A DNA stretch of 64,000 bases from assembly GCA_013297925.1 (NCBI GenBank), contig JAAFJC010000005.1:1-64000 (forward strand), written 5' to 3'. Below, one piece after another: positions 1 to 8,796 of the stretch. Each line of letters starts with the position of its first letter. Positions within the stretch are counted from its first letter, which is position 1. A program made the position numbers and the translations under genes. The DNA is from Comamonadaceae bacterium. Its GTDB lineage: Bacteria; Pseudomonadota; Gammaproteobacteria; Burkholderiales; Burkholderiaceae_C. The notes under the pieces are model-generated. The model worked only from the letters and a program-made list of their open reading frames with translations. It had not been told where the DNA came from and ran no database searches.

Positions 1-1056
1 TTGCTGTATGGCCGCCTCATCGTGCCGCGCGTCATTGGCTTTCATCATCTTCACGCGCTGGCCGCTGGCCAGTTGGACGTAATAGCCGGTTTGCGCGCCG
101 AGGTAAGACACACCTGTGACTTGACCGGTGACGGTGTTGTAGCCCAACTCACGCGGATTGTCGTAGTCATCCACCGTAGGCGGGGTTTTGGCGATACAAA
201 TTTTCTCAGGTCGCACAGCCACATGCACATCCATATCGGGCGTGCCTGTGATGCCGTGGCTCACATAATGCTGGAAACCTGCGGACTGGATGATCACATG
301 ATCAGGCTCATCCACAGCCACTTTGCCCGCAAAGAGATTGACCGTACCGATGAAATCAGCTACGAATTTGCAATTGGGTGTTTCGTAAATATCTGCTGGA
401 CGGCCCACTTGCAAAATGCGGCCTTCGCTCATCACGCCGATGCGGCTGGCCATCGTCATGGCTTCTTCTTGGTCATGAGTCACCATCACGCAAGTCACGC
501 CCACTTTTTGAATGATGGAGACCAGCTCCAATTGCGTGCGCTCGCGCAGCTTTTTATCCAAAGCGCCCAAAGGCTCATCAAGCAGCAACAAACGCGGCTT
601 TTTAGCGAGGCTTCGCGCCAATGCAACGCGCTGCTGCTGCCCTCCAGAGAGCTGATGGGGCTTGCGCTTAGCGTATTGGGACAACTGAACCATGCCTAAC
701 ATCGCATCCACGCGTTCTGCGATTTCGGCTTTGGGCAGGCCTTCCCGCTGCAGACCGAAAGCCACGTTGTCCCACACAGTGAGATGCGGAAACAGCGCGT
801 AGCTTTGGAACATCATGTTCACTGGGCGCTCTTGGGGCTGAAGCCTGGTCAAGTCTTGCCCTTCGAGCAAAATCTTGCCCGAAGTTGGCTCTTCAAAACC
901 AGCGAGCATGCGCAGCAAGGTGGATTTGCCGCAACCCGATGATCCGAGCAGCGCAAAAATTTCTCCCTGCGCGATCTCTAGCGAGACGCCATCCACGGCT
1001 ACCGCTTCGCCAAATTTCTTGACGACCGTCTGGATACTGAGGTAGCCCGTCGCCAT
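1..1056 (-). CDS. potG: Polyamine ABC transporter ATP-binding protein, 3' part cut by window edge
   Basis: The reading frame on the minus strand starts at the ATG ending at 1056 and stays open for 352 codons to the left edge, so the C-terminus is missing. It would power putrescine/spermidine import at the inner membrane. Visible motifs are Walker A (GSSGCGKST, about residues 38-46), Q-loop (NMMFQSYALFPH), signature LSGGQQQR, Walker B LLLLDEPLGALD and the H-loop VTHDQEEA. After the nucleotide-binding domain comes a C-terminal TOBE-like region (VAVRPEKI). Family members have about 360-380 residues, so little is missing. It starts 3 bp after the stop of the PotF-like gene and is clearly co-transcribed with it. 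The permeases (PotH, PotI) would be expected beyond the left edge. PotA and PotG are hard to separate by sequence; the putrescine-type binding protein next door favours PotG. Confidence 0.93.
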   Translation of the reverse strand, partial: MATGYLSIQTVVKKFGEAVAVDGVSLEIAQGEIFALLGSSGCGKSTLLRMLAGFEEPTSGKILLEGQDLTRLQPQERPVNMMFQSYALFPHLTVWDNVAFGLQREGLPKAEIAERVDAMLGMVQLSQYAKRKPHQLSGGQQQRVALARSLAKKPRLLLLDEPLGALDKKLRERTQLELVSIIQKVGVTCVMVTHDQEEAMTMASRIGVMSEGRILQVGRPADIYETPNCKFVADFIGTVNLFAGKVAVDEPDHVIIQSAGFQHYVSHGITGTPDMDVHVAVRPEKICIAKTPPTVDDYDNPRELGYNTVTGQVTGVSYLGAQTGYYVQLASGQRVKMMKANDARHDEAAIQQ

Positions 1057-1059
1057 AAA

Positions 1060-2190
1060 TCACAAGCCTGTTTTGAAGGAAGTGAACGTGCGCGTCTGCA
1101 GACGGCGCATGTCGTTGTTCAAGGCTTTAGGAGGCACCATTTTGGCCATGTCTGTGGCGTTGGGGAAGACCGTTGGGTTGTTGGCTACTTCAGGCTTGAT
1201 GAACTTGCGCGACTCGCGGTTCGGGTTGGCGTAGAACACCTGATTGGTCAGCGCAGCATGCACCTCAGGACGCATCATGTAGTTCATGAAAAGATGTGCA
1301 TTATCAATATTCGGTGCATCGGCAGGAATGACCATGCTGTCGAAGAACAGCACGCCGCCGTTGGCTGGAATCAGCGCTTCGATGTTTTGCCCAGTTTTAC
1401 CTTGAATGGCGCGATTGCGCGCGATATTGATATCGCCTGACCAACCCAGCGCCAAACAGATCGAGCCGCTGGCCATGTCGTTGATGTAGCCGGAGCTGGA
1501 AAACAGGGTGACATGAGGACGCACCGCCTTGAGCACAGCAGCAGCAGCAGCGTAGTCGGCAGCATTGCGAGAATAAGCATCTTTGCCTAGATAGTGCAGC
1601 GCCACAGGGATGATCTCAGAAGCACTATCCAAGAAGCTCACACCGCAAGACTTGAGCTTGGAGACGTATTTAGGGTTCAATGCCAACTCCCAGACATTGG
1701 CTGGCATCGGCTCGCTGCCCAATGCAGCTTTGACCTTGTCTACATTGATGCCCACCGTGGTGAAGCCCCAGAGCCAATTGACCATATATTGGTTGCCTGG
1801 ATCGAGATTGGCCAGCTGGCTTTGTACCGCAGGGTCCATGTTTTTCAAATTGGGTAGCTTAGATTTGTCTAGCTTGGCCAGCAAGCCGCCTTCAATCTGC
1901 AAACGAGCCCAGTTCGACGATGGCACGACGATGTCGTAGCCCGTTTTTCCAGCCACCAGCTTGGCATGCAAAATTTCGTTGTTGTCGAAATTGTCATAAC
2001 GCACCTTGATGCCGGTTTCTTTCTCGAAGTTGGCAATCGTGTCTGGTGCGATGTAGTCAGACCAGTTGTAGATATTGAGTACTTTGGACTGAGCTTGCGC
2101 AGGCAATGCCATTGCGAAAAGACCAGCTGTGGCCGCACATAGCGCGGCTGCTCGCAAGCACTTAGACAAGATGGAGGTGGATCGGGACAT
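1060..2190 (-). CDS. potF: Putrescine-type polyamine ABC transporter periplasmic binding protein
   Basis: This 376-residue protein is the extracytoplasmic receptor of the polyamine importer. It has a Sec signal peptide (residues 1-33, hydrophobic core about 12-28, ending LPAQAQS) followed by the PotD/PotF pattern VLNIYNWSDYIAPDTIANFEKE. Other family stretches are VPSSNWA, NPKYVSKLKSCGVSFLDSASE and GWSGDINIARNRA. Length matches PotF of enteric bacteria (about 370). The start is supported by an AGGAGA ribosome binding site 5 bases upstream. The gene lies 3 bp before potG on the same strand, and is separated from the upstream putrescine catabolic genes by a 385-bp gap that holds an inverted-repeat element. 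Ligand (putrescine versus spermidine) is inferred from the neighbouring Puu genes, not shown directly. Confidence 0.92.
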   Translation of the reverse strand: MSRSTSILSKCLRAAALCAATAGLFAMALPAQAQSKVLNIYNWSDYIAPDTIANFEKETGIKVRYDNFDNNEILHAKLVAGKTGYDIVVPSSNWARLQIEGGLLAKLDKSKLPNLKNMDPAVQSQLANLDPGNQYMVNWLWGFTTVGINVDKVKAALGSEPMPANVWELALNPKYVSKLKSCGVSFLDSASEIIPVALHYLGKDAYSRNAADYAAAAAVLKAVRPHVTLFSSSGYINDMASGSICLALGWSGDINIARNRAIQGKTGQNIEALIPANGGVLFFDSMVIPADAPNIDNAHLFMNYMMRPEVHAALTNQVFYANPNRESRKFIKPEVANNPTVFPNATDMAKMVPPKALNNDMRRLQTRTFTSFKTGL

Positions 2191-2284
2191 CGGGTTCTCC
2201 TAGAAAAATGAAAGACTCAAAAAACGAAAAAACATGATTGATCGTATACACAAGCCAAGAGCTTTTAATAAGCGCTATCCCTTA

Positions 2285-2549
2285 GGGCGTGTTAACGCTA
2301 TTGATGGAGAGCGCGTTGCGAGTCAAAAAAGTCTCAGGCAAGGCGCGAAATGCAGCCGGGGTCGCCCCCCGGCAAGGCTTCGCAACGCCGCCTGAGGCTT
2401 TTTTGGCCGAAACCCGAAGGGAATGAGTGGCAAAAGCCGCCACTCGTCGTTGCTCGTCTAGGTAAGGCTCCAGCCTTACCGTCGCCGTGCGCCTAGATTG
2501 GCGGCTTTTGTCACTCATTCGCGCCTCCGTAAATAGCGTTAACACGCCC
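2285..2549. mobile_element. 265-bp MITE-like element with perfect 18-bp terminal inverted repeats
   Basis: The ends are a perfect 18-bp inverted repeat: GGGCGTGTTAACGCTATT at 2285-2302 and its reverse complement at 2532-2549. Inside are two further nested inverted arms: CTCAGGC (2333) with GCCTGAG (2390), and a TGAGTG...GCCGCC arm (2423) with its partner GGCGGC...CACTCA (2501-2518), capped by GGTAAGGCT/AGCCTTACC (2461-2480). An open frame of 89 codons crosses it on the minus strand but has no recognisable domain. No transposase gene and no clear target duplication are visible. It fills most of the 385-bp gap between potF and the aminotransferase gene; I see nothing else in that gap apart from the potF ribosome binding site. 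Confidence 0.7.
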
Positions 2550-2575
2550 ATGCAAGCTTCATGCCCATGAATTTT

Positions 2576-3997
2576 TCAAACATGGCCGAGTTGTTTAAGC
2601 TCTGCCCACGTCAAATCCAAGCATTGACGAATCAAACCCATCAACTCATCGAGCTGCGCAAGGCTGCAGACCAAGGGTGGAGAGATGATCATGCGATCAC
2701 CCACGGCGCGCATGATCAGGCCATTGGCAAAGCAGTGCTTGCGGCAGATCATGCCCACAGAAAGATCCGGGTCAAACGGCTTTTTCGTCGCTTTGTCTTG
2801 CACCAAAACCAAGCCTGCCACGAGGCCACAAGTCTCGGCAATGCCCACCAAGGGGTGATCCACCAAAGCACCAAAGTGTTGAGCCAAGTACGGTGCAAGG
2901 CTATCGCGCACTTTCAGCACGAGATTTTCTTTTTCCATCACCTCAAGATTGGCCAGCGCCACGGCACAAGCCACGGGATGGCCACTGTAGGTGTAGCCGT
3001 GGTTGAATTCGCCGCCCTTTTCAATCAACACCTCGGCCACACGGTTGCCCACCATCACACCACCCAAAGGCACGTAACCACTGGTGACGGCTTTTGCAAA
3101 AGTAATCAAATCTGGTTTGTAGCCAAACTTTTGGTAGCCAAACCAATGCCCCAAGCGGCCAAAAGCGCAAATCACTTCATCGGAAATGAGCAAGATGCCG
3201 TATTTATCCACAATGCGCTGAATTTCAGGCCAATAGGTGGTTGGCGGAATGATCACGCCACCCGCACCCTGCACAGGCTCGGCAATAAAGGCGGCTACTT
3301 TGTCTGCACCCAGCTCCAAGATTTTGGCTTCTAGCCAGCCCGCCGCGCGAACGCCAAAAGCCTCTTCGCTTTCACCGGAATGCGCATTCTCAAAATAATA
3401 AGGTTGATCAATGTGGACAATGCCGGGAATAGGCAAATCGCCTTGCTCATGCATGCCAATCATGCCGCCCAGCGATGCGCCAGCAACCGTGCTGCCGTGA
3501 TATGCGTTTTTACGGGAAATCACGGTCTTACGCTGCCGTTGGCCCTGCAAATCCCAATAGCGACGCACCATGCGCAGATTGGAATCATTGCTTTCTGAGC
3601 CGCTGGAGGAGAAAAACACGTGATCAAAGCGACGATCGCCAATCGGAGTTGCCAGCTGCGAAAGCTTGTGCGCCAGCTTCACAGCCGGCACATTCGTGGT
3701 TTGGAAGAAGGCGTTGTAATACGGCAGTTCCATCATTTGAGCGGAAGCGGCATCGGCCAGCTCTTTGCGGCCATAGCCCACGTTCACGCACCACAGGCCG
3801 CTCATGGCATCAAAAATCTTGAGGCCTTCCGAATCCCACACATACACGCCTTCCGCCCGCTTCATCACACGCGAGCCCTTGGCGGCCAAGGCTTTGAAAT
3901 CGGTGAACGGATGCAAAAAATGCGCGCTGTCTAGGCGCTGGATTTCTTCAGTGCTTAGTTCGGGTTGCGTATCAGGCGTTTTCAGAACAGCGGACAT
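2576..3997 (-). CDS. spuC: Class III PLP aminotransferase, putrescine/polyamine--pyruvate type
   Basis: This 473-residue enzyme belongs to class III pyridoxal-phosphate aminotransferases. The closest pattern I recognise is SpuC/polyamine:pyruvate aminotransferase, which turns putrescine into 4-aminobutyraldehyde. Landmarks are HPFTDF near residue 29, the cofactor-binding SSSGSESND at 130-138, AYHGST at 165-170, the aspartate motif ISDEVICAFGR at 271-281, and the Schiff-base lysine K302 in FAKAVTSGY. The frame extends 10 codons further to a TTG, but the ATG at 3997 (MSAVLKT) is the better start. It lies 61 bp downstream of puuA on the same strand, giving a transamination route parallel to the glutamylated route. 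Exact amine preference is inferred from context. Confidence 0.85.
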   Translation of the reverse strand: MSAVLKTPDTQPELSTEEIQRLDSAHFLHPFTDFKALAAKGSRVMKRAEGVYVWDSEGLKIFDAMSGLWCVNVGYGRKELADAASAQMMELPYYNAFFQTTNVPAVKLAHKLSQLATPIGDRRFDHVFFSSSGSESNDSNLRMVRRYWDLQGQRQRKTVISRKNAYHGSTVAGASLGGMIGMHEQGDLPIPGIVHIDQPYYFENAHSGESEEAFGVRAAGWLEAKILELGADKVAAFIAEPVQGAGGVIIPPTTYWPEIQRIVDKYGILLISDEVICAFGRLGHWFGYQKFGYKPDLITFAKAVTSGYVPLGGVMVGNRVAEVLIEKGGEFNHGYTYSGHPVACAVALANLEVMEKENLVLKVRDSLAPYLAQHFGALVDHPLVGIAETCGLVAGLVLVQDKATKKPFDPDLSVGMICRKHCFANGLIMRAVGDRMIISPPLVCSLAQLDELMGLIRQCLDLTWAELKQLGHV

Positions 3998-4058
3998 AAT
4001 GAGGCACTTTTTTGAATGTAAAAACAACGATTTTCATTGATGGAACATGTGGGATGTG

Positions 4059-5426
4059 CTATACATGTAATAGCAGATGCTCGCGCTCCCAAGGTGAGAT
4101 CACTTTCATGAATTCAGCGTATTCAATCTCTTTGATGGCGGTATAAACCGTGATGAATTCAGGGCCCAAGATTTCGGCAATCTCAGGCTCTTTTTGCAGC
4201 CAATCGAGTGCTTCGCTCAGGCTGCGCGGCAGCGCATAAGGGCTCAAATACGCATCGCCCTTCATTTCTGCTTTGGGCTTCAGAGCTTTTTTCATACCGA
4301 TGTAGCCGCAAGCCAGTGTCATCGCCATAGCCACATACGGATTCGCATCCGCGCCGATCACACGGTTTTCGATGCGGCGCGCTTCTGGACTGGAAATCGG
4401 CGAGCGGATGCCCACCGTGCGGTTGTCATAGCCCCATTCAATATTGATCGGTGCGGCTGAGAAGCGCGCCAAGCGGCGGTAGCTGTTCACGTACGGCGCA
4501 ACAAGCGACATGCAAGCGGGGATGTAGCGCTGCAGGCCGCCGATGTAGTTGTAGAACAGCTCCGAGGGCGTGCCATCGGCATTGCTGAAAATATTTTGCC
4601 CAGTGGCTTTGTTCACAATGCTTTGGTGAATATGCATCGCGCTGCCGGGCTGGCCGGCAATCGGCTTGGCCATGAAGGTGGCAAACATGTTGTGCCGCAT
4701 CGCGGCCTCGCGCACGGTGCGTTTGAAGAAAAACACTTCATCGGCCAATCCCAGCGGCTCGGCGTGGAAGAAGTTGATCTCCATCTGCCCCGCGCCTACC
4801 TCATGAATCAGCGTGTCCACATTGAGATTCATCTTCTCGCAGTAGTCGTAAATATCTTCAAACAAAGGGTCAAACTCGTTCACCGCGTCAATGCTGTAGG
4901 CTTGACGTGAGGTTTCAGCGCGGCCAGAGCGACCCACGGGCGGCGTGAGCGGCATATCGGGATCAGTGTTGCGCGCCACCAAGTAAAACTCCAGCTCTGG
5001 CGCAACGATGGGCTGCCAGCCTTCCGCAGCATATAGATCACATACGCGTTTGAGAACTGAGCGCGGCGCATAAGGAATCAGCTTGCCGTTTTTATCGTAG
5101 CAATCATGGATCACTTGCGCAGTCGGGTCAGTCGCCCACGGCACGATACGCACCGTGCTGGGATCAGGCTGCAAATGCATGTCGCGATCGGTGGCGTGGA
5201 TCACATCGTAATACGCGCCTTCTTCGGGGAATTCCCCCGTCACGCTAACTGCCACCACCACTTCAGGCAGACGCATGCCGCGATCTTCGGTGAATTTTTG
5301 GCGGGGCAAAATTTTGCCGCGCGCCACGCCTGTCAGGTCAGGTACCAGGCATTCAATCTCTGTGACCCGCTGCTCATCGAGCCAGAGTTCGAGCTCGTTA
5401 AAGCTGTTGATGGTCTTATCATTCAT
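4059..5426 (-). CDS. puuA: Gamma-glutamylputrescine synthetase (glutamine synthetase family)
   Basis: This 455-residue protein has the glutamine synthetase fold. Family marks include APELEFYLV (acidic metal ligands), the GQMEINF motif, MAKPIAGQPGSAMHIHQS (ATP and glutamate site histidines), NSYRRL and the NRTVGIRSP/RIENRVIGADANPY stretch. The N-terminal EIECLVPDLTGVARGKILPR is typical of the PuuA-type subgroup rather than of GlnA, and the tyrosine adenylylation loop of GlnA is not obvious. PuuA ligates glutamate to putrescine with ATP, the first step of the Puu pathway in the cytoplasm. Its neighbours PuuD, PuuB and the Pot transporter support this over a general GlnA role. The start ATG at 5426 follows a modest purine stretch. 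Confidence 0.9.
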   Translation of the reverse strand: MNDKTINSFNELELWLDEQRVTEIECLVPDLTGVARGKILPRQKFTEDRGMRLPEVVVAVSVTGEFPEEGAYYDVIHATDRDMHLQPDPSTVRIVPWATDPTAQVIHDCYDKNGKLIPYAPRSVLKRVCDLYAAEGWQPIVAPELEFYLVARNTDPDMPLTPPVGRSGRAETSRQAYSIDAVNEFDPLFEDIYDYCEKMNLNVDTLIHEVGAGQMEINFFHAEPLGLADEVFFFKRTVREAAMRHNMFATFMAKPIAGQPGSAMHIHQSIVNKATGQNIFSNADGTPSELFYNYIGGLQRYIPACMSLVAPYVNSYRRLARFSAAPINIEWGYDNRTVGIRSPISSPEARRIENRVIGADANPYVAMAMTLACGYIGMKKALKPKAEMKGDAYLSPYALPRSLSEALDWLQKEPEIAEILGPEFITVYTAIKEIEYAEFMKVISPWEREHLLLHV

Positions 5427-5595
5427 ATTGTTTCCGATCAGTGTGCCGCGCTAAATTTGCCAGCAGCTGTTTCGTTCCTCATGCAATCATTGTGCCGGAC
5501 TGATGCGTTCACGTCATTAGGGGGAGCACTGAGCAAAACGCGCTTGCGAGCCTTTTATTGCATCAATTCCCAATGGGCTTGATGCTTTAAGCGCA

Positions 5596-6375
5596 TTAGT
5601 CGTTATTGAGTCGCGCCATTTGGTATGTTCTGCATGCATCACCAAAAGCTTTAAACACCGCGCCATAAAAGGGCGTTTCCCAAAACCGCCATTCAGGATG
5701 CCACTGCATCGCATAAGCAAAATTGCTGGCTTGCACGACTTGATAAGCCTCTACCAAGCCATCTTCGGCCCAAGCAAGGGGTAATAAACCCTCGGCAATT
5801 CGATCAATGCCTTGGCCATGCAGAGAATTAACCTGCGCATGGCTGCCGCCAGCCCATTGCTCAAACACACTACCCGGCGCTAAACGCACCGAATGGGCGA
5901 ATCCATATTGATCCTTGACCATGCGGGCTTTATCTTCCCGATGATCATTCTTACCCGGCACGTTTTGCACCTGTTGATACAAGCTGCCACCCAATGCCAC
6001 ATTGATTTCTTGAAACCCACGGCAAACGCCCAAGAGTGGTACGCCATGCTGCAAGCAAGCCTGTACCAAGGGCAAAGTGAGACTATCTCGCATGGGATCA
6101 AGCGGCAAGCTCGGATCTTCCACACCCTGCCCAAAATGGCTGGGATGTACGTTCGCCGGCGAGCCCGTGAGCATCACGCCATCAACTTGGGTGATCAGAT
6201 GGTCAATATCTTCACTGCCTGCTAATGCGAAGACGACCGGCTGCGCGTTTGCACCGCGCTTCACAGCATCTGCGTATTTGTGGCCAAGCATGAGGTAGGG
6301 CAGATTACCATCCTCATAGTCCATGTTGCGATGATCGGCGGGAAGCCAAACAAAGGGTTCAGGTCTTGTTTTCAT
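5596..6375 (-). CDS. puuD: Gamma-glutamyl-GABA hydrolase (class I glutamine amidotransferase fold, peptidase C26)
   Basis: This 259-residue protein would hydrolyse gamma-glutamyl-GABA to glutamate and GABA, the last step of the Puu pathway. It shows the nucleophile elbow GVCRGFQE with Cys118 and the C-terminal histidine-glutamate pair in MQWHPEW (His226, Glu228), plus the substrate-side motif LTGSPANVHPSHFGQ at 70-83. These are the hallmarks of PuuD rather than of CTP- or GMP-synthetase glutaminase domains. Length equals that of E. coli PuuD (about 254). It sits 169 bp upstream of puuA and 58 bp downstream of the gnd-like gene, all on the minus strand. Confidence 0.92.
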   Translation of the reverse strand: MKTRPEPFVWLPADHRNMDYEDGNLPYLMLGHKYADAVKRGANAQPVVFALAGSEDIDHLITQVDGVMLTGSPANVHPSHFGQGVEDPSLPLDPMRDSLTLPLVQACLQHGVPLLGVCRGFQEINVALGGSLYQQVQNVPGKNDHREDKARMVKDQYGFAHSVRLAPGSVFEQWAGGSHAQVNSLHGQGIDRIAEGLLPLAWAEDGLVEAYQVVQASNFAYAMQWHPEWRFWETPFYGAVFKAFGDACRTYQMARLNND

Positions 6376-6433
6376 ACGAATTCAGAGTTTTGGTCTGCAA
6401 TAGTTGCGCTTTGTAGATCGTTCTCAAAACACG

Positions 6434-7360
6434 TTAAACCGATTTCACAGCATGGCCGCCAAAGCCTTGGCGCATTTTGGCGAGCACCTTGCTGCCAAAG
6501 TCTGCGCTGCCTTGGCTGGCGAAGCGCGCCATGAGAGCGGTCGTCATCACAGGCGTAGGAATGCCAAGCTCTACGCCTTCGATGGCTGTCCAGCGGCCTT
6601 CGCCGCTGTCGCTCACGTAGGGTTGGATGCCTTCTAGTTTGGAATCTTCTTTGAGCGCGGCGGCTGTTAAATCTAGCAGCCAAGAGCGCACCACGCTGCC
6701 ATGCCGCCACAGCTCACCTACGGCAGCAAGGTCTAGATCAAACTCTTTCTTAGCGCCGAGCAGTGCAAAGCCTTCGGCGAAGGCTTGCATCATGCCGTAT
6801 TCGATGCCGTTATGAACCATTTTCACGTAGTGGCCTGCGCCTACGGGGCCAGCATGAAGCCAACCAGTGTCGTCTTTTGGTGCTAAGGCTTGCAGCCAAG
6901 GCTTGAGCAATGCAATAGCTTCATCGGATGCGCCCGCCATCAAGCAATAGCCATTGGCCAAGCCATGCACACCGCCTGAGACGCCCACATCGGCAAACAA
7001 AATGCCTTGGCTAGCAAGCGCCGCGCCTCGGCGCACGGAATCTTTGTAATTGCTGTTGGCGCCATCCACCAAAAGATCGCCCTTGCGCAGCAGCGGGCGC
7101 AGGCGCTCGATGGTGTCTTCGGTGATCTTGCCTGAGGGCAGCATGAGCCAGAGGATGCGCGGCTGATCAGCGGCGAGGCTCTGCAAAGCGGCTTCGGGGC
7201 TGCTAGCTGCTCGGCAATTTGTCTCGGCAGCCAAGTCCTGCGTGACGGCGCTGTCTTGGTCAAAAATCGCCAAGCTCCGGCCTGCGCGAGACCAACGCCG
7301 CGCCATATTGCCGCCCATTTTTCCGAGGCCGATGATAGCGAAGTTGAGGGGACTGGTCAT
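6434..7360 (-). CDS. gnd: 6-phosphogluconate dehydrogenase, short (NAD-type) form
   Basis: This 308-residue protein starts with an NAD(P)-binding Rossmann motif GLGKMGGNMARR at about 11-22, then LVDGANSNYKDS, GVSGGVHGLANGYCLMAG and the catalytic lysine region HYVKMVHNGIEYGMMQAFAEGF. It would oxidatively decarboxylate 6-phosphogluconate to ribulose 5-phosphate. Length (about 300, not 470) places it with the short YqeC/GntZ-like group, which is often NAD-linked. A clear AGGAGA ribosome binding site precedes the ATG. The gene is odd here: it sits between puuB and puuD on the same strand though it has no evident part in polyamine breakdown. A related beta-hydroxyacid dehydrogenase acting on another substrate cannot be ruled out. 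Confidence 0.85.
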   Translation of the reverse strand: MTSPLNFAIIGLGKMGGNMARRWSRAGRSLAIFDQDSAVTQDLAAETNCRAASSPEAALQSLAADQPRILWLMLPSGKITEDTIERLRPLLRKGDLLVDGANSNYKDSVRRGAALASQGILFADVGVSGGVHGLANGYCLMAGASDEAIALLKPWLQALAPKDDTGWLHAGPVGAGHYVKMVHNGIEYGMMQAFAEGFALLGAKKEFDLDLAAVGELWRHGSVVRSWLLDLTAAALKEDSKLEGIQPYVSDSGEGRWTAIEGVELGIPTPVMTTALMARFASQGSADFGSKVLAKMRQGFGGHAVKSV

Positions 7361-7480
7361 GAATATCTCCTGTTGTTGGTGTGTTGGGTGTGCAGGAGAT
7401 TTTGTAGCAAAAACAATCGTGTGAAACAGGGCATATGAAGAGAAAATGAGCTATCAACTATGCAAGGCGTGACCTAACAC

Positions 7481-8794
7481 CTACCAGCCCAGCGCATCGC
7501 GCAGGCGATACCAGCTCATGCCCAAGGTGAGCATAGGCATTCGCAAACTCTTGCCGCCAGGGAAGGGGAAATGTTGCAGCTTCGCGAGCACATCAAAACG
7601 CTCAGCTTGCCCAGCAATGGCTTCGGCCACAAGCTTGCCGCCCAAGCCTGTGGCCGCCACGCCGTGGCCGCTGAAGCCTTGCAGATAAAACACATTCGGG
7701 CTTTGCGGTAGGCGGCCAAAATCCAAAGCGCGGTTCATGCTGATGTCCACAAAGCCGCCCCAGACGAATTCGATCGGCGTATTAGCCAGTTGCGGAAACA
7801 CTTGCATCATCCGCGCTTTCATGATGGCTTCAAGGCGCGGCGGCGTGAGTGTGGTGTAGCTCACGCGGCCACCAAAGAGCAGGCGATGATCGGCGCTGAA
7901 ACGGAAATAATCCAAGACGAAGTTGTTGTCACACACCGAGGCGTTGCTCGGGATGAGCTGTTTGGCGATCGCGGGATCGATAGGCACTGTGCCGATGATG
8001 TAGGTGCCGACCGGCATGATGCGGCTGGCCAGCTCGGGGGCGACTTGTGGGCCGTATTCGGGCAAGGTGTAGTTGCCGGCGAGCACGCAATAGCTGGCTT
8101 TGACACTACCTTGCGCCGTGTGTGCTGTGACGCTTGAGCCGCGATCCAGTTTGATCACCGCAGATTTCTCGAAGATCTTCACGCCAGCTGCAATTGCAGC
8201 GCGAGCTAAGCCAAGCCCATATTTGAGCGGATGCAAATGCCCGGAGTGCCTCTCGAATGCACTGGCTTGATAGAGCGGGCTGTCAATGTGGCGGCACACA
8301 TCACTGCCGCTTAAAAATTCCGATTCAAAGCCATATTTACCTTGCAATTCGCGCATATCTTTCTCAAGCTGGCGCGCTTTGCTCTTGCGATCTGCCACAT
8401 AAAGATAGCCAAGCACGCGATCACATTCAATGCTGTGCTTAGCAATGCGAGCATCAATCAAATCAATCGCTTCGAGCGACATGCCCCAAGCTTGGCTGGC
8501 TGCTTGCATACCGAGCTGCGATTCATAAGGCCCTTGCCCGCTTGCAAACCCGGCAATCGCCTGCCCGCCATTGCGGCCAGAAGCGCCGCTGCAAATGCGA
8601 TCTGCCTCTAGCACGACCACGCTGTAGCCGCGCTCAGCCAATTCGAGTGCCGAGGTCAAGCCCGCAAAGCCCGCGCCGATCACCACCACATCAGCTGTGA
8701 TGCTTTCTTGCAAGCTGGGCTGCAAAGCCGGGCGGCTCGCGCTGGCTTCGTAATAGCTTTTGGTGTTGAGCTGTGTGTCGGAGGCGAGCAGCAT
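7481..8794 (-). CDS. puuB: Gamma-glutamylputrescine oxidase (FAD-dependent, DAO family)
   Basis: The open frame reaches back to 9049, but the first 85 codons only shadow the agmatinase gene. The ATG at 8794 lies 2 bp after the agmatinase stop and gives 437 residues beginning MLLASDTQLNTKSYYEASA, matching the SYY-AS start of PuuB. The dinucleotide-binding motif VVVIGAGFAGL, LEADRICSGASGRNGGQ and the C-terminal FYLQGFSGHGVAATGLGG (second FAD contact) define the DAO family. The enzyme would oxidise gamma-glutamylputrescine to the aldehyde with release of ammonia and peroxide. Tight coupling to speB suggests that agmatine-derived putrescine is its feedstock. A PuuC aldehyde dehydrogenase is not found in this window. 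Confidence 0.87.
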   Translation of the reverse strand: MLLASDTQLNTKSYYEASASRPALQPSLQESITADVVVIGAGFAGLTSALELAERGYSVVVLEADRICSGASGRNGGQAIAGFASGQGPYESQLGMQAASQAWGMSLEAIDLIDARIAKHSIECDRVLGYLYVADRKSKARQLEKDMRELQGKYGFESEFLSGSDVCRHIDSPLYQASAFERHSGHLHPLKYGLGLARAAIAAGVKIFEKSAVIKLDRGSSVTAHTAQGSVKASYCVLAGNYTLPEYGPQVAPELASRIMPVGTYIIGTVPIDPAIAKQLIPSNASVCDNNFVLDYFRFSADHRLLFGGRVSYTTLTPPRLEAIMKARMMQVFPQLANTPIEFVWGGFVDISMNRALDFGRLPQSPNVFYLQGFSGHGVAATGLGGKLVAEAIAGQAERFDVLAKLQHFPFPGGKSLRMPMLTLGMSWYRLRDALGW

Positions 8795-8796
8795 TT

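Noticed and set aside
1..699. Open plus-strand frame of 232 codons
   Set aside because: It is antisense to potG, whose motifs are complete on the minus strand; the plus frame has no recognisable domain.
4072..4100. AATAGCAGATGCTCGCG at the puuA 3' end as a family C copy
   Set aside because: It encodes the conserved glutamine synthetase ending WEREH-LLL, so the likeness is accidental.
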